NCBI GenBank assembly: GCA_958496175.1
Contig: OY292279.1
Location: 3,286,001 to 3,350,000 of the forward strand
Origin: Sisyra terminalis
Lineage: Eukaryota > Arthropoda > Insecta > Neuroptera > Sisyridae
Length of the DNA stretch: 64,000 nt
Reading direction: 5' to 3'
The position numbers and the translations under genes are program-made. This document shows, one piece after another, positions 45,701 to 58,879 of the stretch; position 1 is the stretch's first letter, and the number at the start of each line of letters is the position of its first letter. Below the pieces are notes generated by a model, which made no database searches, was not told the DNA's origin, and saw nothing but the letters and a program-made list of their open reading frames with translations.

Positions 45701-46452
45701 CTTTCAATTGACATGCTTAGAAAACTTTTTTGAAATTTTTGATTTCCGTGAAAAATCAACGATGGTTAACCCACAGTTTTTTCTTGTGCGAAAAATGATT
45801 TCTTCTGCCACTTTGATGGTCGATATCTCCCATAAACGTGGCTTGTTATCGGAAAAATTTGCTCTGCATGTACAAAAGGACGTATACTTTCAATTGGCAT
45901 GCTTAGAAAACTTTTTTGAAATTTTTGATTTCCGTGAAAAATCAACGATGGTTAACCCACAGTTTTTTCTTGTGCGAAAAATGATTTCTTCTGCCACTTT
46001 GATGGTCGATATCTCCCATTAACGTGGCTTGTTATCGTAAAAATTTGCTCAGCATGTACAAAAGAACGTATACTTTCAATTGGCATGCTTAGAAAACTTT
46101 TTTGAAATTTTCGATTTCCGTGAAAAATCAACGATGGTTAACCCACGGTTTCTTCTTGTGCGAAAAATGATTTCTTCTGCCACTTTGATGGTCGATATCT
46201 CCCATAAACGTCGCTTGTTATCGGAAAAATTTGCTCAGCATGTACAAAAGGACGTATACTTTCAATTGGCATGCTTAGAAAACTTTTTTGAAATTTTCGA
46301 TTTCCGTGAAAAATCAACGATGGTTAACCCACAGTTTTTTCTTGTGCGAAAAATGATTTCTTCTGCCACTTTGATGGTCGATATCTCCCATAAACGTGGC
46401 TTGTTATCGTAAAAATTTGCTCAGCATGTACAAAAGGACGTATACTTTCAAT
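42732..46452. repeat. Higher-order repeat, 5 monomers (930 bp)
   Basis: Within the satellite, the AAAGGTCG variant recurs at about 43,831, 44,761 and 45,691, and at 44,391 and 45,321, exactly 930 bp apart. Neighbouring variants (GCTCTGCATG, TTTTTGATTTCC) keep the same phase. The order of monomer types is copied block by block. Confidence 0.85.
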
Positions 46453-49400
46453 TGGCATGCTTAGAAAACTTTTTTGAAATTTTCGATTTCCGTGAAAAAT
46501 CAACGATGGTTAACCCACGGTTTTTTCTTGTGCGAAAAATGATTTCTTCTGCCACTTTGATGGTCGATATCTCCCATAAACGTGGCTTGTTATCGGAAAA
46601 ATTTGCTCAGCATGTACAAAAGGACGTATACTTTCAATTGGCATGCTTAGAAAACTTTTTTGAAATTTTCGATTTCCGTGAAAAATCAACGATGGTTAAC
46701 CCACAGTTTTTTCTTGTGCGAAAAATGATTTCTTCTGCCACTTTGATGGTCGATATCTCCCATAAACGTGGCTTGTTATCGGAAAAATTTGCTCAGCATG
46801 TACAAAAGGACGTATACTTTCAATTGGCATGCTTAGAAAACTTTTTTGAAATTTTCGATTTCCGTGAAAAATCAACGATGGTTAACCCACAGTTTTTTCT
46901 TGTGCGAAAAATGATTTCTTCTGCCACTTTGATGGTCGATATCTCCCATAAACGTGGCTTGTTATCGTAAAAATTTGCTCAGCATGTACAAAAGAACGTA
47001 TACTTTCAATTGGCATGCTTAGAATACTTTTTTGAAATTTTCGATTTCCGTGAAAAATCAACGATGGTTAACCCACGGTTTCTTCTTGTGCGAAAAATGA
47101 TTTCTTCTGCCACTTTGATGGTCGATATCTCCCATAAACGTCGCTTGTTATCGGAAAAATTTGCTCAGCATGTACAAAAGGACGTATACTTTCAACTGGC
47201 ATGCTTAGAAAACTTTTTTGAAATTTTCGATTTCCGTGAAAAATCAACGATGGTTAACCCACGGTTTTTTCTTGTGCGAAAAATGATTTCTTCTGCCACT
47301 TTGATGGTCGATATCTCCCATAAACGTGGCTTGTTATCGTAAAAATTTGCTCAGCATGTACAAAAGGACGTATACTTTCAATTGGCATGCTTAGAAAACT
47401 TTTTTGAAATTTTCTATTTCCGTGAAAAATCAACGATGGTTAACCCACGGTTTTTTCTTGTGCGAAAAATGATTTCTTCTGCCACTTTGATGGTCGATAT
47501 CTCCCATAAACGTGGCTTGTTATCGGAAAAATTTGCTCAGCATGTACAAAAGGACGTATACTTTCAATTGGCATGCTTAGAAAACTTTTTTGAAATTTTC
47601 GATTTCCGTGAAAAATCAACGATGGTTAACCCACAGTTTTTTCTTGTGCGAAAAATGATTTCTTCTGCCACTTTGATGGTCGATATCTCCCATAAACGTG
47701 GCTTGTTATCGGAAAAATTTGCTCAGCATGTACAAAAGGACGTATACTTTCAATTGGCATGCTTAGAAAACTTTTTTGAAATTTTCGATTTCCGTGAAAA
47801 ATCAACGATGGTTAACCCACAGTTTTTTCTTGTGCGAAAAATGATTTCTTCTGCCACTTTGATGGTCGATATCTCCCATAAACGTGGCTTGTTATCGTAA
47901 AAATTTGCTCAGCATGTACAAAAGAACGTATACTTTCAATTGGCATGCTTAGAATACTTTTTTGAAATTTTCGATTTCCGTGAAAAATCAACGATGGTTA
48001 ACCCACGGTTTCTTCTTGTGCGAAAAATGATTTCTTCTGCCACTTTGATGGTCGATATCTCCCATAAACGTCGCTTGTTATCGGAAAAATTTGCTCAGCA
48101 TGTACAAAAGGACGTATACTTTCAACTGGCATGCTTAGAAAACTTTTTTGAAATTTTTGATTTCCGTGAAAAATCAACGATGGTTAACCCACAGTTTTTT
48201 CTTGTGCGAAAAATGATTTCTTCTGCCACTTTGATGGTCGATATCTCCCATAAACGTGGCTTGTTATCGGAAAAATTTGCTCAGCATGTACAAAAGGACG
48301 TATACTTTCAATTGGCATGCTTAGAAAACTTTTTTGAAATTTTCGATTTCCGTGAAAAATCAACGATGGTTAACCCACGGTTTTTTCTTGTGCGAAAAAT
48401 GATTTCTTCTGCCACTTTGATGGTCGATATCTCCCATAAACGTGGCTTGTTATCGGAAAAATTTGCTCAGCATGTACAAAAGGACGTATACTTTCAACTG
48501 GCATGCTTAGAAAACTTTTTTGAAATTTTTGATTTCCGTGAAATATCAACGATGGTTAACCCACAGTTTTTTCTTGTGCGAAAAATGATTTCTTCTGCCA
48601 CTTTGATGGTCGATATCTCCCATAAACGTGGCTTGTTATCGTAAAAATTTGCTCAGCATGTACAAAAGAACGTATACTTTCAATTGGCATGCTTAGAAAA
48701 CTTTTTTGAAATTTTCGATTTCCGTGAAAAATCAACGATGGTTAACCCACGGTTTTTTCTTGTGCGAAAAATGATTTCTTCTGCCACTTTGATGGTCGAT
48801 ATCTCCCATAAACGTCGCTTGTTATCGGAAAAATTTGCTCAGCATGTACAAAAGGACGTATACTTTCAACTGGCATGCTTAGAAAACTTTTTTGAAATTT
48901 TTGATTTCCGTGAAAAATCAACGATGGTTAACCCACAGTTTTTTCTTGTGCGAAAAATGATTTCTTCTGCCACTTTGATGGTCGATATCTCCCATAAACG
49001 TGGCTTGTTATCGGAAAAATTTGCTCAGCATGTACAAAAGGACGTATACTTTCAATTGGCATGCTTAGAATACTTTTTTGAAATTTTCGATTTCCGTGAA
49101 AAATCAACGATGGTTAACCCACGGTTTCTTCTTGTGCGAAAAATGATTTCTTCTGCCACTTTGATGGTCGATATCTCCCATAAACGTCGCTTGTTATCGG
49201 AAAAATTTGTTCAGCATGTACAAAAGGACGTATACTTTCAACTGGCATGCTTAGAAAACTTTTTTGAAATTTTCGATTTCCGTGAAAAATCAACGATGGT
49301 TAACCCACAGTTTTTTCTTGTGCGAAAAATGATTTCTTCTGCCACTTTGATGGTCGATATCTCCCATAAACGTGGCTTGTTATCGTAAAAATTTGCTCAG

Positions 49401-51473
49401 CATGTACAAAAGAACGTATACTTTCAATTGGCATGCTTAGAAAACTTTTTTGAAATTTTCGATTTCCGTGAAAAATCAACGATGGTTAACCCACGGTTTT
49501 TTCTTGTGCGAAAAATGATTTCTTCTGCCACTTTGATGGTCGATATCTCCCATAAACGTGGCTTGTTATCGGAAAAATTTGCTCAGCATGTACAAAAGGA
49601 CGTATACTTTCAATTGGCATGCTTAGAAAACTTTTTTGAAATTTTCGATTTCCGTGAAAAATCAACGATGGTTAACCCACAGTTTTTTCTTGTGCGAAAA
49701 ATGATTTCTTCTGCCACTTTGATGGTCGATATCTCCCATAAACGTGGCTTGTTATCGTAAAAATTTGCTCAGCATGTACAAAAGAACGTATACTTTCAAT
49801 TGGCATGCTTAGAATACTTTTTTGAAATTTTCGATTTCCGTGAAAAATCAACGATGGTTAACCCACGGTTTCTTCTTGTGCGAAAAATGATTTCTTCTGC
49901 CACTTTGATGGTCGATATCTCCCATAAACGTCGCTTGTTATCGGAAAAATTTGCTCAGCATGTACAAAAGGACGTATACTTTCAACTGGCATGCTTAGAA
50001 AACTTTTTTGAAATTTTTGATTTCCGTGAAAAATCAACGATGGTTAACCCACAGTTTTTTCTTGTGCGAAAAATGATTTCTTCTGCCACTTTGATGGTCG
50101 ATATCTCCCATAAACGTGGCTTGTTATCGGAAAAATTTGCTCAGCATGTACAAAAGGACGTATACTTTCAATTGGCATGCTTAGAAAACTTTTTTGAAAT
50201 TTTCGATTTCCGTGAAAAATCAACGATGGTTAACCCACGGTTTTTTCTTGTGCGAAAAATGATTTCTTCTGCCACTTTGATGGTCGATATCTCCCATAAA
50301 CGTGGCTTGTTATCGGAAAAATTTGCTCAGCATGTACAAAAGGACGTATACTTTCAACTGGCATGCTTAGAAAACTTTTTTGAAATTTTTGATTTCCGTG
50401 AAATATCAACGATGGTTAACCCACAGTTTTTTCTTGTGCGAAAAATGATTTCTTCTGCCACTTTGATGGTCGATATCTCCCATAAACGTGGCTTGTTATC
50501 GTAAAAATTTGCTCAGCATGTACAAAAGAACGTATACTTTCAATTGGCATGCTTAGAAAACTTTTTTGAAATTTTCGATTTCCGTGAAAAATCAACGATG
50601 GTTAACCCACGGTTTTTTCTTGTGCGAAAAATGATTTCTTCTGCCACTTTGATGGTCGATATCTCCCATAAACGTCGCTTGTTATCGGAAAAATTTGCTC
50701 AGCATGTACAAAAGGACGTATACTTTCAACTGGCATGATTAGAAAACTTTTTTGAAATTTTTGATTTCCGTGAAAAATCAACGATGGTTAACCCACAGTT
50801 TTTTCTTGTGCGAAAAATGATTTCTTCTGCCACTTTGATGGTCGATATCTCCCATAAACGTGGCTTGTTATCGGAAAAATTTGCTCAGCATGTACAAAAG
50901 GACGTATACTTTCAATTGGCATGCTTAGAATACTTTTTTGAAATTTTCGATTTCCGTGAAAAATCAACGATGGTTAACCCACGGTTTCTTCTTGTGCGAA
51001 AAATGATTTCTTCTGCCACTTTGATGGTCGATATCTCCCATAAACGTCGCTTGTTATCGGAAAAATTTGCTCAGCATGTACAAAAGGACGTATACTTTCA
51101 ACTGGCATGCTTAGAAAACTTTTTTGAAATTTTCGATTTCCGTGAAAAATCAACGATGGTTAACCCACAGTTTTTTCTTGTGCGAAAAATGATTTCTTCT
51201 GCCACTTTGATGGTCGATATCTCCCATAAACGTGGCTTGTTATCGTAAAAATTTGCTCAGCATGTACAAAAGAACGTATACTTTCAATTGGCATGCTTAG
51301 AAAACTTTTTTGAAATTTTCGATTTCCGTGAAAAATCAACGATGGTTAACCCACGGTTTTTTCTTGTGCGAAAAATGATTTCTTCTGCCACTTTGATGGT
51401 CGATATCTCCCATAAACGTGGCTTGTTATCGTAAAAATTTGCTCAGCATGTACAAAAGGACGTATACTTTCAA
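46453..51473. repeat. Higher-order repeats, 930 bp passing into 1,860 bp (10 monomers)
   Basis: The GAATAC monomer type sits at about 47,010 and 47,940 (930 bp). Further on, the rare GAAATATCAACG variant occurs at 48,540 and 50,400, exactly 1,860 bp apart, with the surrounding variant pattern repeated. Confidence 0.82.
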
Positions 51474-54400
51474 TTGGCATGCTTAGAAAACTTTTTTGAA
51501 ATTTTCGATTTCCGTGAAAAATCAACGATGGTTAACCCACGGTTTTTTCTTGTGCGAAAAATGATTTCTTCTGCCACTTTGATGGTCGATATCTCCCATA
51601 AACGTGGCTTGTTATCGGAAAAATTTGCTCAGCCTGTACAAAAGGACGTATACTTTCAATTTGCATGCTTAGAAAACTTTTTTAAATTTTCGATTTCCGT
51701 GAAAAATCAACGATGGTTAACCCACGGTTTTTTCTTGTGCGAAAAATGATTTCTTCTGCCACTTTGATGGTCGATATCTCCCATAAACGTGGCTTGTTAT
51801 CGGAAAAATTTGCTCAGCATGTACAAAAGGACGTATACTTTCAATTGGCATGCTTAGAAAACTTTTTTGAAATTTTCGATTTCCGTGAAAAATCAACGAT
51901 GGTTAACCCACGGTTTTTTCTTGTGCGAAAAATGATTTCTTCTGCCACTTTGATGGTCGATATCTCCCATAAACGTCGCTTGTTATCGGAAAAATTTGCT
52001 CAGCATGTACAAAAGGACGTATACTTTCAACTGGCATGCTTAGAAAACTTTTTTGAAATTTTTGATTTCCGTGAAAAATCAACGATGGTTATCCCACAGT
52101 TTTTTCTTGTGCGAAAAATGATTTCTTCTGCCACTTTGATGGTCGATATCTCCCATAAACGTGGCTTGTTATCGGAAAAATTTGCTCAGCATGTACAAAA
52201 GAACGTATACTTTCAATTGGCATGCTTAGAAAACTTTTTTGAAATTTTCGATTTCCGTGAAAAATCAACGATGGTTAACCCACGGTTTTTTCTTGTGCGA
52301 AAAATGATTTCTTCTGCCACTTTGATGGTCGATATCTCCCATAAACGTCGCTTGTTATCGGAAAAATTTGCTCAGCATGTACAAAAGGACGTATACTTTC
52401 AACTGGCATGCTTAGAAAACTTTTTTGAAATTTTTGATTTCCGTGAAAAATCAACGATGGTTAACCCACAGTTTTTTCTTGTGCGAAAAATGATTTCTTC
52501 TGCCACTTTGATGGTCGATATCTCCCATAAACGTGGCTTGTTATCGGAAAAATTTGCTCAGCATGTACAAAAGAACGTATACTTTCAATTGGCATGCTTA
52601 GAAAACTTTTTTGAAATTTTCGATTTCCGTAAAAAATCAACGATGGTTAACCCACGGTTTTTTCTTGTGCGAAAAATGATTTCTTCTGCCACTTTGATGG
52701 TCGATATCTCCCATAAACGTGGCTTGTTATCGTAAAAATTTGCTCAGCATGTACAAAAGGACGTATACTTTCAATTGGCATGCTTAGAAAACTTTTTTGA
52801 AATTTTCGATTTCCGTGAAAAATCAACGATGGTTAACCCACGGTTTTTTCTTGTGCGAAAAATGATTTCTTCTGCCACTTTGATGGTCGATATCTCCCAT
52901 AAACGTGGCTTGTTATCGTAAAAATTTGCTCAGCATGTACAAAAGAACGTATACTTTCAATTGGCATGCTTAGAAAACTTTTTTGAAATTTTCGATTTCC
53001 GTGAAAAATCAACGATGGTTAACCCACGGTTTTTTCTTGTGCGAAAAATGATTTCTTCTGCCACTTTGATGGTCGATATCTCCCATAAACGTGGCTTGTT
53101 ATCGTAAAAATTTGCTCAGCATGTACAAAAGGACGTATACTTTCAATTGGCATGCTTAGAAAACTTTTTTGAAATTTTCGATTTCCGTGAAAAATCAACG
53201 ATGGTTAACCCACGGTTTTTTCTTGTGCGAAAAATGATTTCTTCTGCCACTTTGATGGTCGATATCTCCCATAAACGTGGCTTGTTATCGGAAAAATTTG
53301 CTCAGCCTGTACAAAAGGACGTATACTTTCAATTGGCATGCTTAGAAAACTTTTTTAAATTTTCGATTTCCGTGAAAAATCAACGATGGTTAACCCACGG
53401 TTTTTTCTTGTGCGAAAAATGATTTCTTCTGCCACTTTGATGGTCGATATCTCCCATAAACGTGGCTTGTTATCGGAAAAATTTGCTCAGCATGTACAAA
53501 AGGACGTATACTTTCAATTGGCATGCTTAGAAAACTTTTTTGAAATTTTCGATTTCCGTGAAAAATCAACGATGGTTAACCCACGGTTTTTTCTTGTGCG
53601 AAAAATGATTTCTTCTGCCACTTTGATGGTCGATATCTCCCATAAACGTCGCTTGTTATCGGAAAAATTTGCTCAGCATGTACAAAAGGACGTATACTTT
53701 CAACTGGCATGCTTAGAAAACTTTTTTGAAATTTTTGATTTCCGTGAAAAATCAACGATGGTTAACCCACAGTTTTTTCTTGTGCGAAAAATGATTTCTT
53801 CTGCCACTTTGATGGTCGATATCTCCCATAAACGTGGCTTGTTATCGGAAAAATTTGCTCAGCATGTACAAAAGAACGTATACTTTCAATTGGCATGCTT
53901 AGAAAACTTTTTTGAAATTTTCGATTTCCGTGAAAAATCAACGATGGTTAACCCACGGTTTTTTCTTGTGCGAAAAATGATTTCTTCTGCCACTTTGATG
54001 GTCGATATCTCCCATAAACGTCGCTTGTTATCGGAAAAATTTGCTCAGCATGTACAAAAGGACGTATACTTTCAACTGGCATGCTTAGAAAACTTTTTTG
54101 AAATTTTTGATTTCCGTGAAAAATCAACGATGGTTAACCCACAGTTTTTTCTTGTGCGAAAAATGATTTCTTCTGCCACTTTGATGGTCGATATCTCCCA
54201 TAAACGTGGCTTGTTATCGGAAAAATTTGCTCAGCATGTACAAAAGGACGTATACTTTCAATTGGCATGCTTAGAATACTTTTTTGAAATTTTCGATTTC
54301 CGTGAAAAATCAACGATGGTTAACCCACGGTTTCTTCTTGTGCGAAAAATGATTTCTTCTGCCACTTTGATGGTCGATATCTCCCATAAACGTCGCTTGT

Positions 54401-55562
54401 TATCGGAAAAATTTGCTCAGCATGTACAAAAGGACGTATACTTTCAACTGGCATGCTTAGAAAACTTTTTTGAAATTTTCGATTTCCGTGAAAAATCAAC
54501 GATGGTTAACCCACAGTTTTTTCTTGTGCGAAAAATGATTTCTTCTGCCACTTTGATGGTCGATATCTCCCATAAACGTGGCTTGTTATCGTAAAAATTT
54601 GCTCAGCATGTACAAAAGAACGTATACTTTCAATTGGCATGCTTAGAAAACTTTTTTGAAATTTTCGATTTCCGTGAAAAATCAACGATGGTTAACCCAC
54701 GGTTTTTTCTTGTGCGAAAAATGATTTCTTCTGCCACTTTGATGGTCGATATCTCCCATAAACGTGGCTTGTTATCGTAAAAATTTGCTCAGCATGTACA
54801 AAAGGACGTATACTTTCAATTGGCATGCTTAGAAAACTTTTTTGAAATTTTCGATTTCCGTGAAAAATCAACGATGGTTAACCCACGGTTTTTTCTTGTG
54901 CGAAAAATGATTTCTTCTGCCACTTTGATGGTCGATATCTCCCATAAACGTGGCTTGTTATCGGAAAAATTTGCTCAGCCTGTACAAAAGGACGTATACT
55001 TTCAATTGGCATGCTTAGAAAACTTTTTTAAATTTTCGATTTCCGTGAAAAATCAACGATGGTTAACCCACGGTTTTTTCTTGTGCGAAAAATGATTTCT
55101 TCTGCCACTTTGATGGTCGATATCTCCCATAAACGTGGCTTGTTATCGGAAAAATTTGCTCAGCATGTACAAAAGGACGTATACTTTCAATTGGCATGCT
55201 TAGAAAACTTTTTTGAAATTTTCGATTTCCGTGAAAAATCAACGATGGTTAACCCACGGTTTTTTCTTGTGCGAAAAATGATTTCTTCTGCCACTTTGAT
55301 GGTCGATATCTCCCATAAACGTCGCTTGTTATCGGAAAAATTTGCTCAGCATGTACAAAAGGACGTATACTTTCAACTGGCATGCTTAGAAAACTTTTTT
55401 GAAATTTTTGATTTCCGTGAAAAATCAACGATGGTTAACCCACAGTTTTTTCTTGTGCGAAAAATGATTTCTTCTGCCACTTTGATGGTCGATATCTCCC
55501 ATAAACGTGGCTTGTTATCGTAAAAATTTGCTCAGCATGTACAAAAGAACGTATACTTTCAA
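51474..55562. repeat. Higher-order repeat, 9 monomers including one 185-bp unit (1,673 bp)
   Basis: The unique CAGCCTGTAC variant occurs at 51,631, 53,304 and 54,977, spaced exactly 1,673 bp (9 x 186 minus 1). The same block carries the one-base deletion TTTTTTAAATTTTCG about 50 bp later in each copy. Three starts of this block are present; the third is not followed by a full fourth. Confidence 0.88.
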
Positions 55563-58500
55563 TTGGCATGCTTAGAAAACTTTTTTGAAATTTTCGATTT
55601 CCGTGAAAAATCAACGATGGTTAACCCACGGTTTTTTCTTGTGCGAAAAATGATTTCTTCTGCCACTTTGATGGTCGATATCTCCCATAAACGTCGCTTG
55701 TTATCGGAAAAATTTGCTCAGCATGTACAAAAGGACGTATACTTTCAACTGGCATGCTTAGAAAACTTTTTTGAAATTTTTGATTTCCGTGAAAAATCAA
55801 CGATGGTTAACCCACAGTTTTTTCTTGTGCGAAAAATGATTTCTTCTGCCACTTTGATGGTCGATATCTCCCATAAACGTGGCTTGTTATCGGAAAAATT
55901 TGCTCAGCATGTACAAAAGGACGTATACTTTCAATTGGCATGCTTAGAAAACTTTTTTGAAATTTTCGATTTCCGTGAAAAATCAACGATGGTTAACCCA
56001 CGGTTTTTTCTTGTGCGAAAAATGATTTCTTCTGCCACTTTGATGGTCGATATCTCCCATAAACGTGGCTTGTTATCGGAAAAATTTGCTCAGCATGTAC
56101 AAAAGGACGTATACTTTCAATTGGCATGCTTAGAAAACTTTTTTGAAATTTTCGATTTCCGTGAAAAATCAACGATGGTTAACCCACAGTTTTTTCTTGT
56201 GCGAAAAATGATTTCTTCTGCCACTTTGATGGTCGATATCTCCCATAAACGTGGCTTGTTATCGTAAAAATTTGCTCAGCATGTACAAAAGAACGTATAC
56301 TTTCAATTGGCATGCTTAGAAAACTTTTTTGAAATTTTCGATTTCCGTGAAAAATCAACGATGGTTAACCCACGGTTTTTTCTTGTGCGAAAAATGATTT
56401 CTTCTGCCACTTTGATGGTCGATATCTCCCATAAACGTCGCTTGTTATCGGAAAAATTTGCTCAGCATGTACAAAAGGACGTATACTTTCAACTGGCATG
56501 CTTAGAAAACTTTTTTGAAATTTTTGATTTCCGTGAAAAATCAACGATGGTTAACCCACAGTTTTTTCTTGTGCGAAAAATGATTTCTTCTACCACTTTG
56601 ATGGTCGATATCTCCCATAAACGTGGCTTGTTATCGGAAAAATTTGCTCAGCATGTACAAAAGGACGTATACTTTCAATTGGCATGCTTAGAATACTTTT
56701 TTGAAATTTTCGATTTCCGTGAAAAATCAACGATGGTTAACCCACAGTTTTTTCTTGTGCGAAAAATGATTTCTTCTGCCACTTTGATGGTCGATATCTC
56801 CCATAAACGTGGCTTGTTATCGTAAAAATTTGCTCAGCATGTACAAAAGGACGTATACTTTCAATTGGCATGCTTAGAAAACTTTTTTGAAATTTTCGAT
56901 TTCCGTGAAAAATCAACGATGGTTAACCCACAGTTTTTTCTTGTGCGAAAAATGATTTCTTCTGCCACTTTGATGGTCGATATCTCCCATAAACGTGGCT
57001 TGTTATCGTAAAAATTTGCTCAGCATGTACAAAAGAACGTATACTTTCAATTGGCATGCTTAGAAAACTTTTTTGAAATTTTCGATTTCCGTGAAAAATC
57101 AACGATGGTTAACCCACGGTTTTTTCTTGTGCGAAAAATGATTTCTTCTGCCACTTTGATGGTCGATATCTCCCATAAACGTCGCTTGTTATCGGAAAAA
57201 TTTGCTCAGCATGTACAAAAGGACGTATACTTTCAATTGGCATGCTTAGAAAACTTTTTTGAAATTTTCGATTTCCGTGAAAAATCAACGATGGTTAACC
57301 CACGGTTTTTTCTTGTGCGAAAAATGATTTCTTCTGCCACTTTGATGGTCGATATCTCCCATAAACGTGGCTTGTTATCGTAAAAATTTGCTCAGCATGT
57401 ACAAAAGGACGTATACTTTCAATTGGCATGCTTAGAAAACTTTTTTGAAATTTTCGATTTCCGTGAAAAATCAACGATGGTTAACCCACAGTTTTTTCTT
57501 GTGCGAAAAATGATTTCTTCTGCCACTTTGATGGTCGATATCTCCCATAAACGTCGCTTGTTATCGGAAAAATTTGCTCAGCATGTACAAAAGGACGTAT
57601 ACTTTCAATTGGCATGCTTAGAAAACTTTTTTGAAATTTTCGATTTCCGTGAAAAATCAACGATGGTTAACCCACAGTTTTTTCTTGTGCGAAAAATGAT
57701 TTCTTCTGCCACTTTGATGGTCGATATCTCCCATAAACGTGGCTTGTTATCGTAAAAATTTGCTCAGCATGTACAAAAGAACGTATACTTTCAATTGGCA
57801 TGCTTAGAAAACTTTTTTGAAATTTTCGATTTCCGTGAAAAATCAACGATGGTTAACCCACGGTTTTTTCTTGTGCGAAAAATGATTTCTTCTGCCACTT
57901 TGATGGTCGATATCTCCCATAAACGTCGCTTGTTATCGGAAAAATTTGCTCAGCATGTACAAAAGGACGTATACTTTCAACTGGCATGCTTAGAAAACTT
58001 TTTTGAAATTTTTGATTTCCGTCAAAAATCAACGATGGTTAACCCACAGTTTTTTCTTGTGCGAAAAATGATTTCTTCTGCCACTTTGATGGTCGATATC
58101 TCCCATAAACGTCGCTTGTTATCGGAAAAATTTGCTCAGCATGTACAAAAGGACGTATACTTTCAACTGGCATGCTTAGAAAACTTTTTTGAAATTTTCG
58201 ATTTCCGTGAAAAATCAACGATGGTTAACCCACAGTTTTTTCTTGTGCGAAAAATGATTTCTTCTGCCACTTTGATGGTCGATATCTCCCATAAACGTGG
58301 CTTGTTATCGTAAAAATTTGCTCAGCATGTACAAAAGAACGTATACTTTCAATTGGCATGCTTAGAAAACTTTTTTGAAATTTTCGATTTCCGTGAAAAA
58401 TCAACGATGGTTAACCCACGGTTTTTTCTTGTGCGAAAAATGATTTCTTCTGCCACTTTGATGGTCGATATCTCCCATAAACGTGGCTTGTTATCGTAAA

Positions 58501-58879
58501 AATTTGCTCAGCATGTACAAAAGGACGTAAACTTTCAATTGGCATGCTTAGAAAACTTTTTTGAAATTTTTGATATCCGTGAAAAATCAACGATGGTTAA
58601 CCCACAGTTTTTTCTTGTGCGAAAAATGATTTCTTCTGCCACTTTGATGGTCGATATCTCCCATTAACGTGGCTTGTTATCGTAAAAATTTGCTCAGCAT
58701 GTACAAAAGGACGTATACTTTCAATTGACATGCTTAGAAAACTTTTTTGAAATTTTTGATTTCCGTGAAAAATCAACGATGGTTAACCCACCGTTTTTTC
58801 TTGTGCGAAAAATGATTTCTTCTGCCACTTTGATGGTCGATATCTCCCATAAACGTGGCTTGTTATCGTAAAAATTTGC

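Noticed and set aside
53386..54594. 402-codon open frame, the longest in the window
   Set aside because: Also satellite read-through. Its start is an internal ATG of a monomer just after a one-base deletion, and there is no promoter, unique sequence or conserved terminus.
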